In this document: piece after piece, positions 1-7,035 of the stretch
Position numbering within the stretch: position 1 is the first letter of the stretch
Layout: each line of letters starts with the position of its first letter
Assembly: GCA_023411645.1 (NCBI GenBank)
Contig: JAEYON010000160.1
Span: 1-18,011 of the forward strand
Direction of reading: 5' to 3'
From: Bacillota bacterium
Lineage (GTDB): Bacteria; Bacillota; Clostridia; Acetivibrionales; DTU013
Length of the DNA stretch: 18,011 bases
The notes under the pieces: model-generated
What the model was told of the DNA's origin: nothing
Database searches by the model: none
Seen by the model: the letters and a program-made list of their open reading frames with translations, nothing else
Program-made: the position numbers and the translations under genes

Positions 1-723
1 TCACTCAGCCGCGTAACGGTTGTACAGGAAACTATCCCGGAACCGGAACCACAGCCTGAGCCTGAACCGCAACCCGAGCCTGAGCCGCAGCCTGAGCCCG
101 AACCGCAACCCGAGCCCGAGCCGCAGCCTGAGCTGTCAGTTGATACTACACTTGCCATCAATGGTTCAACCTATATAAAAATTCCCAGGTCAGGTGTGAC
201 TTATTCAGATTACACTGCCACCATCAAGGACCAAAATGGTATTGTTCTGCCTGATGCGGCAGCCGTCTGGTCAATAGACGCTCCAGTTGCAGGTGTCACC
301 GTATATCCCACTGTTGGAAAGCTGATCATAGACCCCTCAGCCCAACCCGGCAACATCACCTTAACTGCCACATCGGTTGCAAACGGAGTAGTAATGACAA
401 CAAAGCAATTAATTCTCTATGCCGACCCCGAGCCCGTTGCTGCTGCAATAGAAATTACCGGCTCGACCTACATTGAGATTCCGCGAAAGAATGTCACCTA
501 TTCTGACTATAAAGCTGTTGTAAAAGATCAAAACGGTAAAACCATGAACGGCGAGTCCGTGACATGGTCACTGAATACCACTTTAAAAGGTGTATCGATC
601 AACCCTGAAACAGGTAAAATAATTGTTGAAACCAGTGCCAAACCTGCTACTGCCACATTGATTGCAGTCTCCAGATCTGACGGAAAAGTGAAGGAGATAA
701 AGAATTTGATTTTCATTCGTTGA
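1..723 (+). CDS. C-terminal part of a surface protein with Pro-Glu-Gln linker and two Ig-like repeats (5' end outside window)
   Basis: The reading frame is open from base 1 to the TGA at 721-723, so this is the last 240 codons of a longer protein. It begins with a short stretch, then a Pro/Glu/Gln linker (37-132), then two homologous domains of about 90-99 residues (from 157 and from 454). Both share the pattern N/T-GSTYI-x-IPR, TYSDY, KDQNG, a Trp-Ser strand and GK-L/I-I near the end, which suggests a beta-sandwich of the bacterial Ig-like (Big) type. It ends at a strand (LIFIR) with no LPXTG motif or terminal membrane helix, so any anchor (for example S-layer homology domains or a signal peptide) would be upstream. 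The charged proline-rich linker is typical of secreted clostridial surface proteins. The exact function is unknown. A terminator follows, so it is probably transcribed apart from the capsule cassette. Confidence 0.8.
   Translation, partial: SLSRVTVVQETIPEPEPQPEPEPQPEPEPQPEPEPQPEPEPQPELSVDTTLAINGSTYIKIPRSGVTYSDYTATIKDQNGIVLPDAAAVWSIDAPVAGVTVYPTVGKLIIDPSAQPGNITLTATSVANGVVMTTKQLILYADPEPVAAAIEITGSTYIEIPRKNVTYSDYKAVVKDQNGKTMNGESVTWSLNTTLKGVSINPETGKIIVETSAKPATATLIAVSRSDGKVKEIKNLIFIR
37..132 (+). repeat. 18-bp in-frame tandem repeat encoding PEPEPQ
   Basis: Five consecutive 18-nt units (37-54, 55-72, 73-90, 91-108, 109-126) each encode Pro-Glu-Pro-Glu-Pro-Gln, followed by a partial Pro-Glu (127-132). 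Synonymous third-base changes (ccg/cct/ccc, gaa/gag, caa/cag) differ between units. The array forms an extended, acidic, proline-rich spacer between the upstream part of the protein and its Ig-like domains. Confidence 0.95.
157..720 (+). repeat. Two tandem Ig-like protein repeats
   Basis: Repeat 1 (157-453) and repeat 2 (454-720) start at matching INGSTY and ITGSTY motifs, 99 codons apart. Amino-acid motifs TYSDY and KDQNG are identical in both, while the DNA has diverged at most third positions, so the duplication is old and kept by selection on the protein. Confidence 0.8.
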
Positions 724-790
724 CCGGATATCTGACAACTAAAAAACAGAAAAATTTTAAAAAATTAAGAATAATCCTCTTTGTAATTAA

Positions 791-831
791 CCCGGGACGT
801 CCAGATTACTGGTTCCCGGGGTCCTTTTTTT
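791..831 (+). terminator. Rho-independent terminator
   Basis: A 7-bp GC-rich stem, CCCGGGA (791-797) with TCCCGGG (814-820), encloses an inner CCAG (801-804)/CTGG (809-812) helix. Seven T residues follow at 825-831. It closes the surface-protein gene and separates it from the capsule cassette. It could instead act as an attenuator if a promoter lies in 724-790, but I see no good one there. Confidence 0.85.
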
Positions 832-897
832 ATCCCTGTTTGTTTGGCTAATATGCGGGTAATAAAAAGAAAAACATAGATGGGGGGAGACCTGTTC

Positions 898-1557
898 GTG
901 AAGAAGCATTCAACGACAACAATATCAAAAGGATTGCTGGTGTTCATACTACTTATATCACTGCTATGTTCCGGCTTCTTTACAGTGGTTAACATCATGC
1001 TCAATCCCATAGAGTATGAATCAAATACCTCCCTGTATATCTCTGCCGGCGGCCCGCAATACAGTACGCAAGACGCCTACACAGATCTCTTGGTCGGCTT
1101 ACATCTGAGTAATAATTACAGCGAGATCGTAAAGAGCACCTTGTTCGCTGAGAAGATCATTCAAAGGCTGAATCTGCAGGATACCGCCTCTGAAAGGGTT
1201 GCCGGAGCAATCCATGCAAAAAAGGCAGACAACGCTAACATACTACATATAACCGTACAACATAACAATAAAGCACTGGCGGAGAAGATTGCACATACGA
1301 TACCGGTGCTGCTTTCAGAGATACCGGCATCCATTCCCGGCGCGCTGATAACGGTAATAAACAAGCCCTCAGAAGCGAAACCAGCGATCGGCGAAATCCT
1401 CTTTACTGCGGCATTATCCTTCATAGGTGCCTTTTTATTAGCTTTTGTTGCAGCGCTTCTGTTCCGTCCCAATAGTAATATTATCAGAACACCTGAAGAC
1501 GTGGAAAGAACGCTTGGTATAAAGGTTACCGGAACCATTCCGGACTTTAGGTTTTAG
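898..1557 (+). CDS. Wzz/YveK-family polysaccharide chain-length determinant and tyrosine-kinase modulator
   Basis: Membrane protein of 219 residues predicted to regulate capsular or exopolysaccharide chain length and to activate the cytoplasmic BY-kinase encoded next. There are two membrane helices, about residues 12-34 and 167-189, flanking an extracellular alpha/beta domain. The short cytoplasmic tail carries RTPEDVERTLGIKVTG, the usual Wzz-type ending (T-x-EDVE-x-LG, then G-x-IP) that contacts the kinase. I chose GTG 898 because GGGGGGAGA lies 7 bases upstream of it. An in-frame ATG at 880 overlaps that ribosome site and would be a poor start. The stop codon TAG is embedded in the Shine-Dalgarno of the kinase gene, 11 bases before its ATG, so the two are tightly coupled. 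First gene of the four-gene cassette; no convincing promoter was found between 832 and 897. Confidence 0.88.
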   Translation: MKKHSTTTISKGLLVFILLISLLCSGFFTVVNIMLNPIEYESNTSLYISAGGPQYSTQDAYTDLLVGLHLSNNYSEIVKSTLFAEKIIQRLNLQDTASERVAGAIHAKKADNANILHITVQHNNKALAEKIAHTIPVLLSEIPASIPGALITVINKPSEAKPAIGEILFTAALSFIGAFLLAFVAALLFRPNSNIIRTPEDVERTLGIKVTGTIPDFRF

Positions 1558-1568
1558 GAGGTTGTTTT

Positions 1569-2288
1569 ATGTCAAATCTTACATACAATATAAATCTGTA
1601 TCACAATCCTAATATTGAAGAAGCTTACACAGTACTGAGAACCAACCTTCAATATCAGGGAATAGAGCGAAAAATCAAGAAGGTCCTTGTGACCAGCAGT
1701 GGTCTGGGAGAAGGCAAAACGTCAACAGCAATCAATCTTTGCATCTCCTTTGCCCAGGCGGGAACCCGGGTTCTGCTGATTGATGCGGACCTTCATAAGC
1801 CCATGCTGATCAAGCATCTGGGAAGCAACAGCTTTATTGGAATAACGAATTATGTATCCGGCAATGCACAAATAGATGAAATTATCAGCAGCACAAATCT
1901 GGATAATTTATTTTTCATCACTTGCGGTCCTAAGCCCACAAAATCGGCCGACATCCTGTCTTCCAAGAAGTTTGCCGAGCTCCTTGATCAAGTAGAGGAC
2001 TCTTTTGACTTAATAGTCATAGATTCTCCTCCACTGGGCAAACACATTGATGCGGCTATTCTTGCCTCTCTTGTTGATTATGCTTTGCTGGTGGTCAAAT
2101 CCAATTCCACGGATTACAGAAACGTAGCCACAGCAAAGGACCAGCTTGAAATGGTCGGTATGAAGGATATTGGAATCGTACTTAATAAAATGGATAAAAA
2201 ATATTATAAAATTTATACAAACCACTACAAAAGTCACGGGACAAGTAAAAAATTCAGTAACGGGTGGTTTAAAAGTTTTAAACTGTAA
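1569..2288 (+). CDS. CpsD/CapB-family BY-type protein tyrosine kinase
   Basis: Cytoplasmic bacterial tyrosine kinase (239 aa) that autophosphorylates and controls polysaccharide assembly together with its membrane modulator. Visible motifs are Walker A SGLGEGKT at 44-51 (Lys50), Walker A' LLIDADLHKP at 69-78 (Asp72, Asp74) and Walker B IVID ending at Asp152. The C-terminal tyrosine cluster is Tyr212, Tyr213, Tyr216 and Tyr220. It is the Gram-positive two-polypeptide arrangement, with the transmembrane partner as a separate upstream gene. The start at ATG 1569 has AGGAGG 7 bases upstream. The PHP phosphatase immediately downstream is its expected antagonist. Length and motifs are complete. Confidence 0.93.
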   Translation: MSNLTYNINLYHNPNIEEAYTVLRTNLQYQGIERKIKKVLVTSSGLGEGKTSTAINLCISFAQAGTRVLLIDADLHKPMLIKHLGSNSFIGITNYVSGNAQIDEIISSTNLDNLFFITCGPKPTKSADILSSKKFAELLDQVEDSFDLIVIDSPPLGKHIDAAILASLVDYALLVVKSNSTDYRNVATAKDQLEMVGMKDIGIVLNKMDKKYYKIYTNHYKSHGTSKKFSNGWFKSFKL

Positions 2289-2315
2289 AAAGACATAGAG
2301 GCAGGGTGGTCAAAA

Positions 2316-3038
2316 ATGATAGATATTCACAGTCACATCATATATGGAATGGACGATGGTTCTCCAACTATGGACGAAACGGTAAGAATGCTGAAGAAAG
2401 CCCAGGAAATCGGCATTACCACTATTATCGCTACGCCTCATTATCAGGAGAACATCTTTGAACTGGAGGGAATTCAACAGCATTTTACTGAAACTGTCGA
2501 GAAAGCCTGGGAATTTGGGATCTCTCTGAAACCGGGATGTGAGGTTTACATCAATCCCTATATTGATAAGCTTGCCGTAGAGAAAAAGATCCTTCTACTG
2601 AACAGAGCTGACTATATCCTACTGGAACTTCCCTATGAATCAATCCCGCTGTATACCTTTGATATGATTTATAAGCTTCAGCTGCTGAGAATATCTATTA
2701 TCATTGCACACCCTGAAAGAAACCTGAATCTGATAAAGGATTTTACACTGTTTTCACGTTTTGTGGAAAGAGGATGCATGATGCAGGTGGACGCAGGAAG
2801 CATTGCAGGTGTGTACGGAACTGCAGTTGAAGAATATGTGAGAAAACTGATAAAGCTGAAGCTGGTTCATTTTGTCGCATCCGATGCACATTGTGCAAAG
2901 GATTATGACGACTGGTATCTTAAGGCATACAAAAAGGTGTGCCGGTGGGCGGGCTCCGAATACGCAGATAAACTATTTACATCAAATCCCCAGTTAATAT
3001 TAGATAATGATAAAGATAGTATTTATAGAATGATTTAA
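2316..3038 (+). CDS. CpsB/CapC (YwqE)-type PHP-domain protein tyrosine phosphatase
   Basis: Metal-dependent phosphatase of the PHP fold, 240 aa, predicted to dephosphorylate the tyrosine cluster of the upstream BY-kinase. Metal-ligand signatures are all present: DIHSHI at residues 3-8 (His5, His7), His42 in TPHY, Glu76 in GCEV, His132 in AHPER, and Asp190/His192 in ASDAH. GMDDGSPT (11-18) is also typical of CpsB. The start at ATG 2316 has GGGTGG 8 bases upstream. It lies 27 bases after the kinase stop, in the same operon. The modulator/kinase/phosphatase trio is the classical regulatory set of Gram-positive capsule loci. Confidence 0.93.
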   Translation: MIDIHSHIIYGMDDGSPTMDETVRMLKKAQEIGITTIIATPHYQENIFELEGIQQHFTETVEKAWEFGISLKPGCEVYINPYIDKLAVEKKILLLNRADYILLELPYESIPLYTFDMIYKLQLLRISIIIAHPERNLNLIKDFTLFSRFVERGCMMQVDAGSIAGVYGTAVEEYVRKLIKLKLVHFVASDAHCAKDYDDWYLKAYKKVCRWAGSEYADKLFTSNPQLILDNDKDSIYRMI

Positions 3039-3063
3039 TCCCGGCAGCAACGTGTTACCGGGA
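3039..3063 (+). other. Small intergenic inverted repeat between phosphatase and PGT genes
   Basis: TCCCGG (3039-3044) pairs with CCGGGA (3058-3063) across a 13-base loop. No T-run follows, so it is not a normal terminator. As RNA it could tune expression of the downstream gene, whose ribosome site AGGAGG begins about 8 bases later. Confidence 0.4.
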
Positions 3064-3083
3064 CAGATAAGGAGGATGATTTT

Positions 3084-3767
3084 ATGGCGGAATCAAACGA
3101 ATTACAATTACAGTCCCGTGTCGGAGATACGGTTAAAACTAGGGCGATAAGCCATAATGCAAGGCTGCCCTATCGATTTGCAAAGCGCGCCTTTGATATT
3201 GCTGCAGCAATGTTTGCCCTCATTGCACTTTCTCCTGTGTTTTTAATTACAGCCCTTGCCATAAAGCTTGACAGCAAAGGTCCAGTATTTTTTGCCCAGA
3301 ACAGGCTCGGGTACAAAGGCAGATATTTTAAGATGTATAAATTTCGCTCCATGGTCGTGAACGCGGAGCAATTATTAAGACAGCTTGAGTTAAAAAATGA
3401 AGTAAGCGGCCATATGTTCAAGATGCGCAACGATCCCAGGGTTACAAGAGTAGGTAGAATCATAAGGAAAACAAGTATCGATGAGCTTCCCCAGCTCTTA
3501 AACGTTCTAATAGGCACTATGAGTCTGGTAGGCCCCAGACCTCCTCTGCCCAGAGAGGTGAATCAATATGACAAATGGCAGGATCTTCGTCTATCCGTAA
3601 GGCCTGGTATTACAGGTCTCTGGCAGATTAGCGGGAGAAACGATATAGGTTTCGAAGAGATGATCAATCTGGATCTGAAATATATCCGCGAAAGATGCTT
3701 CTTATATGATATGAAAATAATTTTAAAAACCATCCCGGTTCTTCTTGGGGACAGCAAGGCTTTTTAG
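3084..3767 (+). CDS. Small monotopic phosphoglycosyltransferase (undecaprenyl-phosphate sugar-1-phosphate transferase, WcaJ/CpsE C-terminal type)
   Basis: Initiating enzyme (227 aa) that transfers a sugar-1-phosphate from a nucleotide sugar to undecaprenyl phosphate, starting the polysaccharide repeat unit. A re-entrant membrane helix is expected at about residues 36-62 (FDIAAAMFALIALSPVFL). Diagnostic motifs follow: GPVFFAQNRLGYKGRYF-x-MYKFRSM (66-90), RKTSIDELPQLLNV with the catalytic Asp133-Glu134 dyad, SLVGPRPPLP (147-156) and RPGITGLWQISGR (173-185). It lacks the large N-terminal multi-membrane domain of WbaP-like enzymes, so it is the short form. The ribosome site GGAGG is 8 bases before ATG 3084. 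Last gene of the cassette. The sugar substrate cannot be read from sequence; Gal, Glc, GalNAc or a di-N-acetyl-bacillosamine-type sugar are all possible. Confidence 0.92.
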   Translation: MAESNELQLQSRVGDTVKTRAISHNARLPYRFAKRAFDIAAAMFALIALSPVFLITALAIKLDSKGPVFFAQNRLGYKGRYFKMYKFRSMVVNAEQLLRQLELKNEVSGHMFKMRNDPRVTRVGRIIRKTSIDELPQLLNVLIGTMSLVGPRPPLPREVNQYDKWQDLRLSVRPGITGLWQISGRNDIGFEEMINLDLKYIRERCFLYDMKIILKTIPVLLGDSKAF

Positions 3768-3806
3768 AATTTGATGGCTGGATTGCCCGGTATGTCAATA
3801 AATATA

Positions 3807-4574
3807 TTAATACCTGATCTGACTGTTTTTTCGGATAGCCAGCAGAGCCAGTCTGCCTTTCAAAGTCCTCGCCTGGTAATAGTGGTACAGTGTCCGGATC
3901 TCTCCTCCAAAGTCGAGTTTAAATTCATCAACCGAGTCCAGATCAGGCGTCTCCTGCCCCATGCCCAATCCGCCCATATCCATAATCGCAAATCCCTGCT
4001 GCTTATTGTACCTTATCAGTTCCCAATGCAAATATCTGTTGGCATTGGATATCATGCTGCGGGCAGAGCTGTCTTCATATCTTCTGAAATGCGAAAATGA
4101 ATACATCCCCATGGCGATCACTTCATCATGAATTTCTGCAATACCGCATAGAATTTCTCCATCCATGCCGGTCAGTAAGGAAATTCTCAGAGCATTCTGT
4201 TTCTGCGCCATCTGCAAAAAAGCCCTGTCGCATGCAACGATTCCTTTAGTATTGGCAAACTCATCATAATTCCGGCAAAATTCATCTATTACTTGTGGAT
4301 TTGGCTCATCATAAAACCGGATGGATAACCCGCCTCTTTTCTCAGCCCTGCGGATCCGTTTTCGTGTTGTACTCTCCAGTTCACTAAAAAGCTGCTCTTC
4401 AGGTTTCAACAGATTAATTCTCAGGGTGTGAAAAATCCTTGCATATGGCGTCTGCCGGGTTGACAGATAAAACAGTACAATATCCGCATCCGTTTCATAA
4501 TTGGACGGATCATCTGCAAAATAGACCGTCTCCAATTTTAATGTCAGCTTTTTACGTCTGTTCAGTATCAGCAT
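3807..4574 (-). CDS. FemAB/GNAT-like acyl- or aminoacyltransferase-related protein
   Basis: 255-residue soluble protein. A basic helix with RKRIRRAEK (71-79), a central GNAT-like core (ISLLTGMDGEILCGIAEI, about 131-148) and a C-terminal DEFKLDFGGEI (216-226) followed by aromatic residues are reminiscent of FemABX/BioF2-type transferases. In those, a K-x-x-FGG-x-hydrophobic segment closes the second GNAT domain. Such proteins transfer aminoacyl or acyl groups to cell-wall precursors or sugars. It faces the capsule cassette tail to tail, 39 bases from the PGT stop. The start at ATG 4574 has an in-frame TGA two codons upstream and no strong Shine-Dalgarno, so initiation may be weak. The substrate is unknown; surface polysaccharide or peptidoglycan modification is an inference from neighbours. 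Confidence 0.65.
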   Translation of the reverse strand: MLILNRRKKLTLKLETVYFADDPSNYETDADIVLFYLSTRQTPYARIFHTLRINLLKPEEQLFSELESTTRKRIRRAEKRGGLSIRFYDEPNPQVIDEFCRNYDEFANTKGIVACDRAFLQMAQKQNALRISLLTGMDGEILCGIAEIHDEVIAMGMYSFSHFRRYEDSSARSMISNANRYLHWELIRYNKQQGFAIMDMGGLGMGQETPDLDSVDEFKLDFGGEIRTLYHYYQARTLKGRLALLAIRKNSQIRY

Positions 4575-4675
4575 AGCTCATCATCTGCTTTCCGGGAAAT
4601 GGTATTTGTATATTCATACCACTTCGGTTCCGTTTAAAACAAATGGTTTCGGACAGCAAATTGCTATAGCATAAA

Positions 4676-4697
4676 GCCACCTGAATTTACAGGCGGC
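4676..4697 (-). terminator. Possible weak terminator downstream of the orphan gene
   Basis: On the minus strand GCCGCCTG and CAGGTGGC pair (8 bp, one G-U) around a 6-base loop, followed by CTTTAT rather than a proper T-run. It lies 43 bases past the stop of the 4740-5078 gene. The stem is good but the tail is poor. Confidence 0.4.
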
Positions 4698-4739
4698 TCC
4701 GGCATAAATCGATTTGCTCTATCTGCAGCCCCAGCTCAA

Positions 4740-5078
4740 TCAAACCTTGCAGACATACTTTATTAAGTTATTTCCGCAAACATGATCGATAGCAGGGATC
4801 TTCTCGAGGTATTCAACATTGACCAGCGTATAGCCATCTACAATAAGGCCCTCCCAGTAATGCTTGACTTCCTTGGCTGACTTTCCGTTTGCTTTAGCGA
4901 AATTTTTAAACTCATTCAGGTTGTCCACTCTTGATGCCTGGCTGTCTATCATTTTAATATAAACAGATTTATCATATTGTAATGATAGTTTCCCTTCCTT
5001 TAGCAATTTGACTGTTTCATCGTAGTTTTTCACTGCGATAATGTACCTGTTTTGCTGTGCTGATTTTTTACCAAACAT
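4740..5078 (-). CDS. Small protein of unknown function (112 aa)
   Basis: I do not recognise this family. The protein is soluble, mixed alpha/beta and lysine-rich near the N-terminus (MFGKKSAQQNRYIIAVKNYD). There is a predicted helix around DETVKLLKEG, and the tail carries aromatic residues and two cysteines (DHVCGNNLIKYVCKV). No signal peptide or membrane helix is visible. The frame stays open upstream to a TTG at 5174, but ATG 5078 is preceded by AAGGTGG at 8 bases, while the TTG has no ribosome site and lies upstream of the expected transcription start. Flanking genes on both sides point the other way or are separated by intergenic DNA, so it is monocistronic. Function cannot be inferred. 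Confidence 0.6.
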   Translation of the reverse strand: MFGKKSAQQNRYIIAVKNYDETVKLLKEGKLSLQYDKSVYIKMIDSQASRVDNLNEFKNFAKANGKSAKEVKHYWEGLIVDGYTLVNVEYLEKIPAIDHVCGNNLIKYVCKV

Positions 5079-5159
5079 AGCTGCTACCACCTTTTCAATT
5101 AAATTGTATATATTCACTCCAGCAATCGTGTAGAGATTTGTATTGTCTACTAATATATC

Positions 5160-5188
5160 ATTATGTAAATTCAAAAACTCAATTGCAA
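5160..5188 (-). promoter_or_regulatory. Candidate sigma-A promoter for the orphan 112-aa gene
   Basis: Minus-strand TTGCAA (5183-5188), a 17-base spacer and CATAAT (5160-5165) match sigma-A consensus at 4/6 and 5/6 positions. The predicted start at about 5153 gives a leader of about 75 bases before ATG 5078. The region is AT-rich, so chance matches are likely. Confidence 0.4.
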
Positions 5189-5293
5189 TAAAATTTGTTT
5201 ATTGTTCACAGTTTATTAACAAATTACTTCATTTACACAACCGTTAATACCTTAATTTTTCACCAATTTTCCTCATGGTTCTTTTCCGCTTTA

Positions 5294-5322
5294 TTGCATT
5301 GCAGATCCCTTTCATGTATAAT
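5294..5322 (+). promoter_or_regulatory. Sigma-A promoter of ychF with overlapping dyad
   Basis: TTGCAT (5294-5299), a 17-base spacer and a perfect TATAAT (5317-5322) lie 42 bases before the ychF start. A 7-bp perfect inverted repeat, TCATGTA (5312-5318) and TACATGA (5324-5330) with a 5-base spacer, is centred on the -10 element. It could be an operator or a chance palindrome. Confidence 0.8.
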
Positions 5323-5364
5323 CTACATGATTTATACTGCTGCTTAAGGAAGGTCGGATAAGAG

Positions 5365-6459
5365 ATGAAATTAGGTATCGTAGGATTGCCCAACGTTGGC
5401 AAGAGTACACTTTTCAATGCAATCACAAAAGCGGGGGCTGAGATAGCCAATTACCCGTTTTGCACAATAGAACCAAATGTCGGGACAGTCGCTGTGCCTG
5501 ATGAACGGCTTGATAAGCTGGCGCAAATGTATAATCCTGTTAAGGTCACGCCGACCACTGTTGAATTTGTGGACATCGCCGGTCTTGTAAAAGGGGCAAG
5601 CAAAGGAGAAGGTCTGGGAAATAAGTTTCTTTCACACATTCGTGAGGTGGATGCCATCATTCACGTTGTTCGCTGTTTTGAAGACGGAAATATCATCCAT
5701 GTGGACGGCTCTATTGGCCCTATCCGTGATATTGAGACCATAAATCTGGAACTAATATTTGCCGATCTGGAAATGATGGACAAACGCATTGACAAAACGC
5801 GTAAAATGCTAAAATCAGGAGATAAAAAATTCCAGACCGAGCTGGAACTGTATGAGCGGATCAAGGCTGCTCTGGAAGGCGGAACACCAGTCAGGACAAT
5901 GACCTTCAGCGCCGAAGAGCATACGCTCGTGGATCAGTTGTTCCTACTTACCTCCAAGCCAGTGTTATACGCAGCTAATATATCCGAGGACGATCTTTCG
6001 GCAGACAGCGCGAATCCTTTCATTGCAGAACTGCGCCAAATAGCGCAAAAGGAAGGTTCTGAGGTCTTAGTAATCTGTGCAAGGATCGAAGAAGAAATCG
6101 CGCAGCTAGAAGCGGACGAAAGATCTGCATTTCTGGAAGAACTGGGATTAAAGGAATCCGGTCTGGACAGGCTGATTAAAGCAAGCTATAAACTACTGGG
6201 CCTGATGAGCTTTCTAACGGCTGGCCAGCCGGAGGTCAGAGCCTGGACTATTGTTAAAGGCACCAAAGCACCGCAGGCTGCGGGCAAAATCCACAGTGAT
6301 TTCGAAAGAGGCTTTATCAGAGCGGAAATCGTCGCATATCATGACCTTATAGCATGCGGCTCATACAATGCTGCCCGCGAAAAAGGACTTGTGCGCTCTG
6401 AAGGTAAGGACTACGTCATGCAGGATGGTGACGTAACATTGTTCCGCTTCAATGTATAA
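5365..6459 (+). CDS. ychF: YchF (OLA1-like) redox-responsive ATPase/GTPase
   Basis: Obg-family P-loop NTPase, 364 aa, full length for YchF. It prefers ATP over GTP and associates with the ribosome, with a role in stress and redox responses. Motifs: G1 GLPNVGKS (7-14), DIAG G3 (70-73), and an altered G4 NISE (205-208) in place of NKxD, which is the feature that switches specificity to ATP in this family. After G3 comes LVKGASKGEGLGNKFL, with the hydrophobic residue that replaces the catalytic Gln. A coiled-coil helical domain (about 125-200) and a C-terminal TGS domain (about 281-364, from FLTAGQPEVRAWT to GDVTLFRFNV) complete it. The start at ATG 5365 has AAGGAAGG upstream. It is transcribed alone and converges on cheW. 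Confidence 0.97.
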   Translation: MKLGIVGLPNVGKSTLFNAITKAGAEIANYPFCTIEPNVGTVAVPDERLDKLAQMYNPVKVTPTTVEFVDIAGLVKGASKGEGLGNKFLSHIREVDAIIHVVRCFEDGNIIHVDGSIGPIRDIETINLELIFADLEMMDKRIDKTRKMLKSGDKKFQTELELYERIKAALEGGTPVRTMTFSAEEHTLVDQLFLLTSKPVLYAANISEDDLSADSANPFIAELRQIAQKEGSEVLVICARIEEEIAQLEADERSAFLEELGLKESGLDRLIKASYKLLGLMSFLTAGQPEVRAWTIVKGTKAPQAAGKIHSDFERGFIRAEIVAYHDLIACGSYNAAREKGLVRSEGKDYVMQDGDVTLFRFNV

Positions 6460-6476
6460 GCAATAGCCTGCTGCAC

Positions 6477-6496
6477 CGACTGGATCAGACCGGTCG
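6477..6496. other. Weak hairpin between convergent ychF and cheW
   Basis: CGACTGG (6477-6483) and CCGGTCG (6490-6496) form a 7-bp stem with one wobble and a 6-base loop. No T-run follows on either strand, so it is at best a poor terminator for ychF. Confidence 0.3.
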
Positions 6497-6522
6497 TATT
6501 CAAAATTGAAAAAATAGCGTGA

Positions 6523-6990
6523 TCAGGCTTTCTTCAATGTACTAGAAAGCTTTTTTACCTCACTGTCATTCAATACCTTTTCCAGGTCTATGATCGATAT
6601 CAGCTTCTCTCCCCTGATCGCAACCTTTTTCAGGTATTGGGCGGCCTCAGTTTTCATCATGGCCGGCGCCTCATCAATTTCATGCTCGGCAAACCGGTGG
6701 ATTTCGGATACGTCATTGACAATGAACCCAGCGTAGTTATCATCAATACGAACAACAAGTATCTTTGTTTTCTTATTGATCGTCGCATCCCCCATATCAA
6801 ACCGCTTGGCCAAATTAACGACCGGAAGTGCGGAATCTCTGAAATTTATAATTCCCTCAATGAATTTGGGCATTTTGGGCACCTTTGTTGCTTCCTGATA
6901 TTTGATGATCTGAAACACCTGCCACGCTTCCGCGCCAAACAGCTGACCGTTTATATCAAAAATCACTATCTGGATATCGCCCATTTTCAA
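6523..6990 (-). CDS. CheW-like chemotaxis coupling protein
   Basis: 155-residue CheW-domain protein. In chemoreceptor arrays CheW couples methyl-accepting proteins to the kinase CheA. Typical features are an N-terminal strand set (IQIVIFDINGQLFGAEAWQVFQI), VPKMPKFIEGIINFRDSALPVVNLAKRF (about 37-65), and the second SH3-like subdomain with KILVVRIDDNYAGFIVNDVSEI and KLISIIDLEKVL near the end. Start at ATG 6990 with AAGGAGG ending 7 bases upstream; a second ATG follows at 6984. No cheA, receptor or flagellar gene is visible nearby, so it is an orphan. It could serve a CheV-like or polysaccharide-linked signalling role, but there is no receiver domain. Confidence 0.92.
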   Translation of the reverse strand: MKMGDIQIVIFDINGQLFGAEAWQVFQIIKYQEATKVPKMPKFIEGIINFRDSALPVVNLAKRFDMGDATINKKTKILVVRIDDNYAGFIVNDVSEIHRFAEHEIDEAPAMMKTEAAQYLKKVAIRGEKLISIIDLEKVLNDSEVKKLSSTLKKA

Positions 6991-7035
6991 ACCTCCTTAG
7001 TATGTTGTCAGGTACATTTCTCGTTAATAGACACC

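Noticed and set aside
37..132. Regular 18-bp direct repeats that might suggest a CRISPR or other DNA repeat array
   Set aside because: Units are contiguous with no spacers, stay in frame, and vary only at synonymous positions; they encode a PEPEPQ protein linker.
880..897. ATG at 880 as start of the YveK-like gene
   Set aside because: It overlaps the GGGGGGAGA ribosome site that is correctly spaced for GTG 898.
3039..3063. Terminator between the phosphatase and the phosphoglycosyltransferase
   Set aside because: The stem is short, the loop is long and no T-run follows; the genes appear to be one operon.
3771..4100. Plus-strand open frame of 109 codons
   Set aside because: It lies entirely antisense to the FemAB-like gene, has no ribosome site and no recognisable protein pattern.
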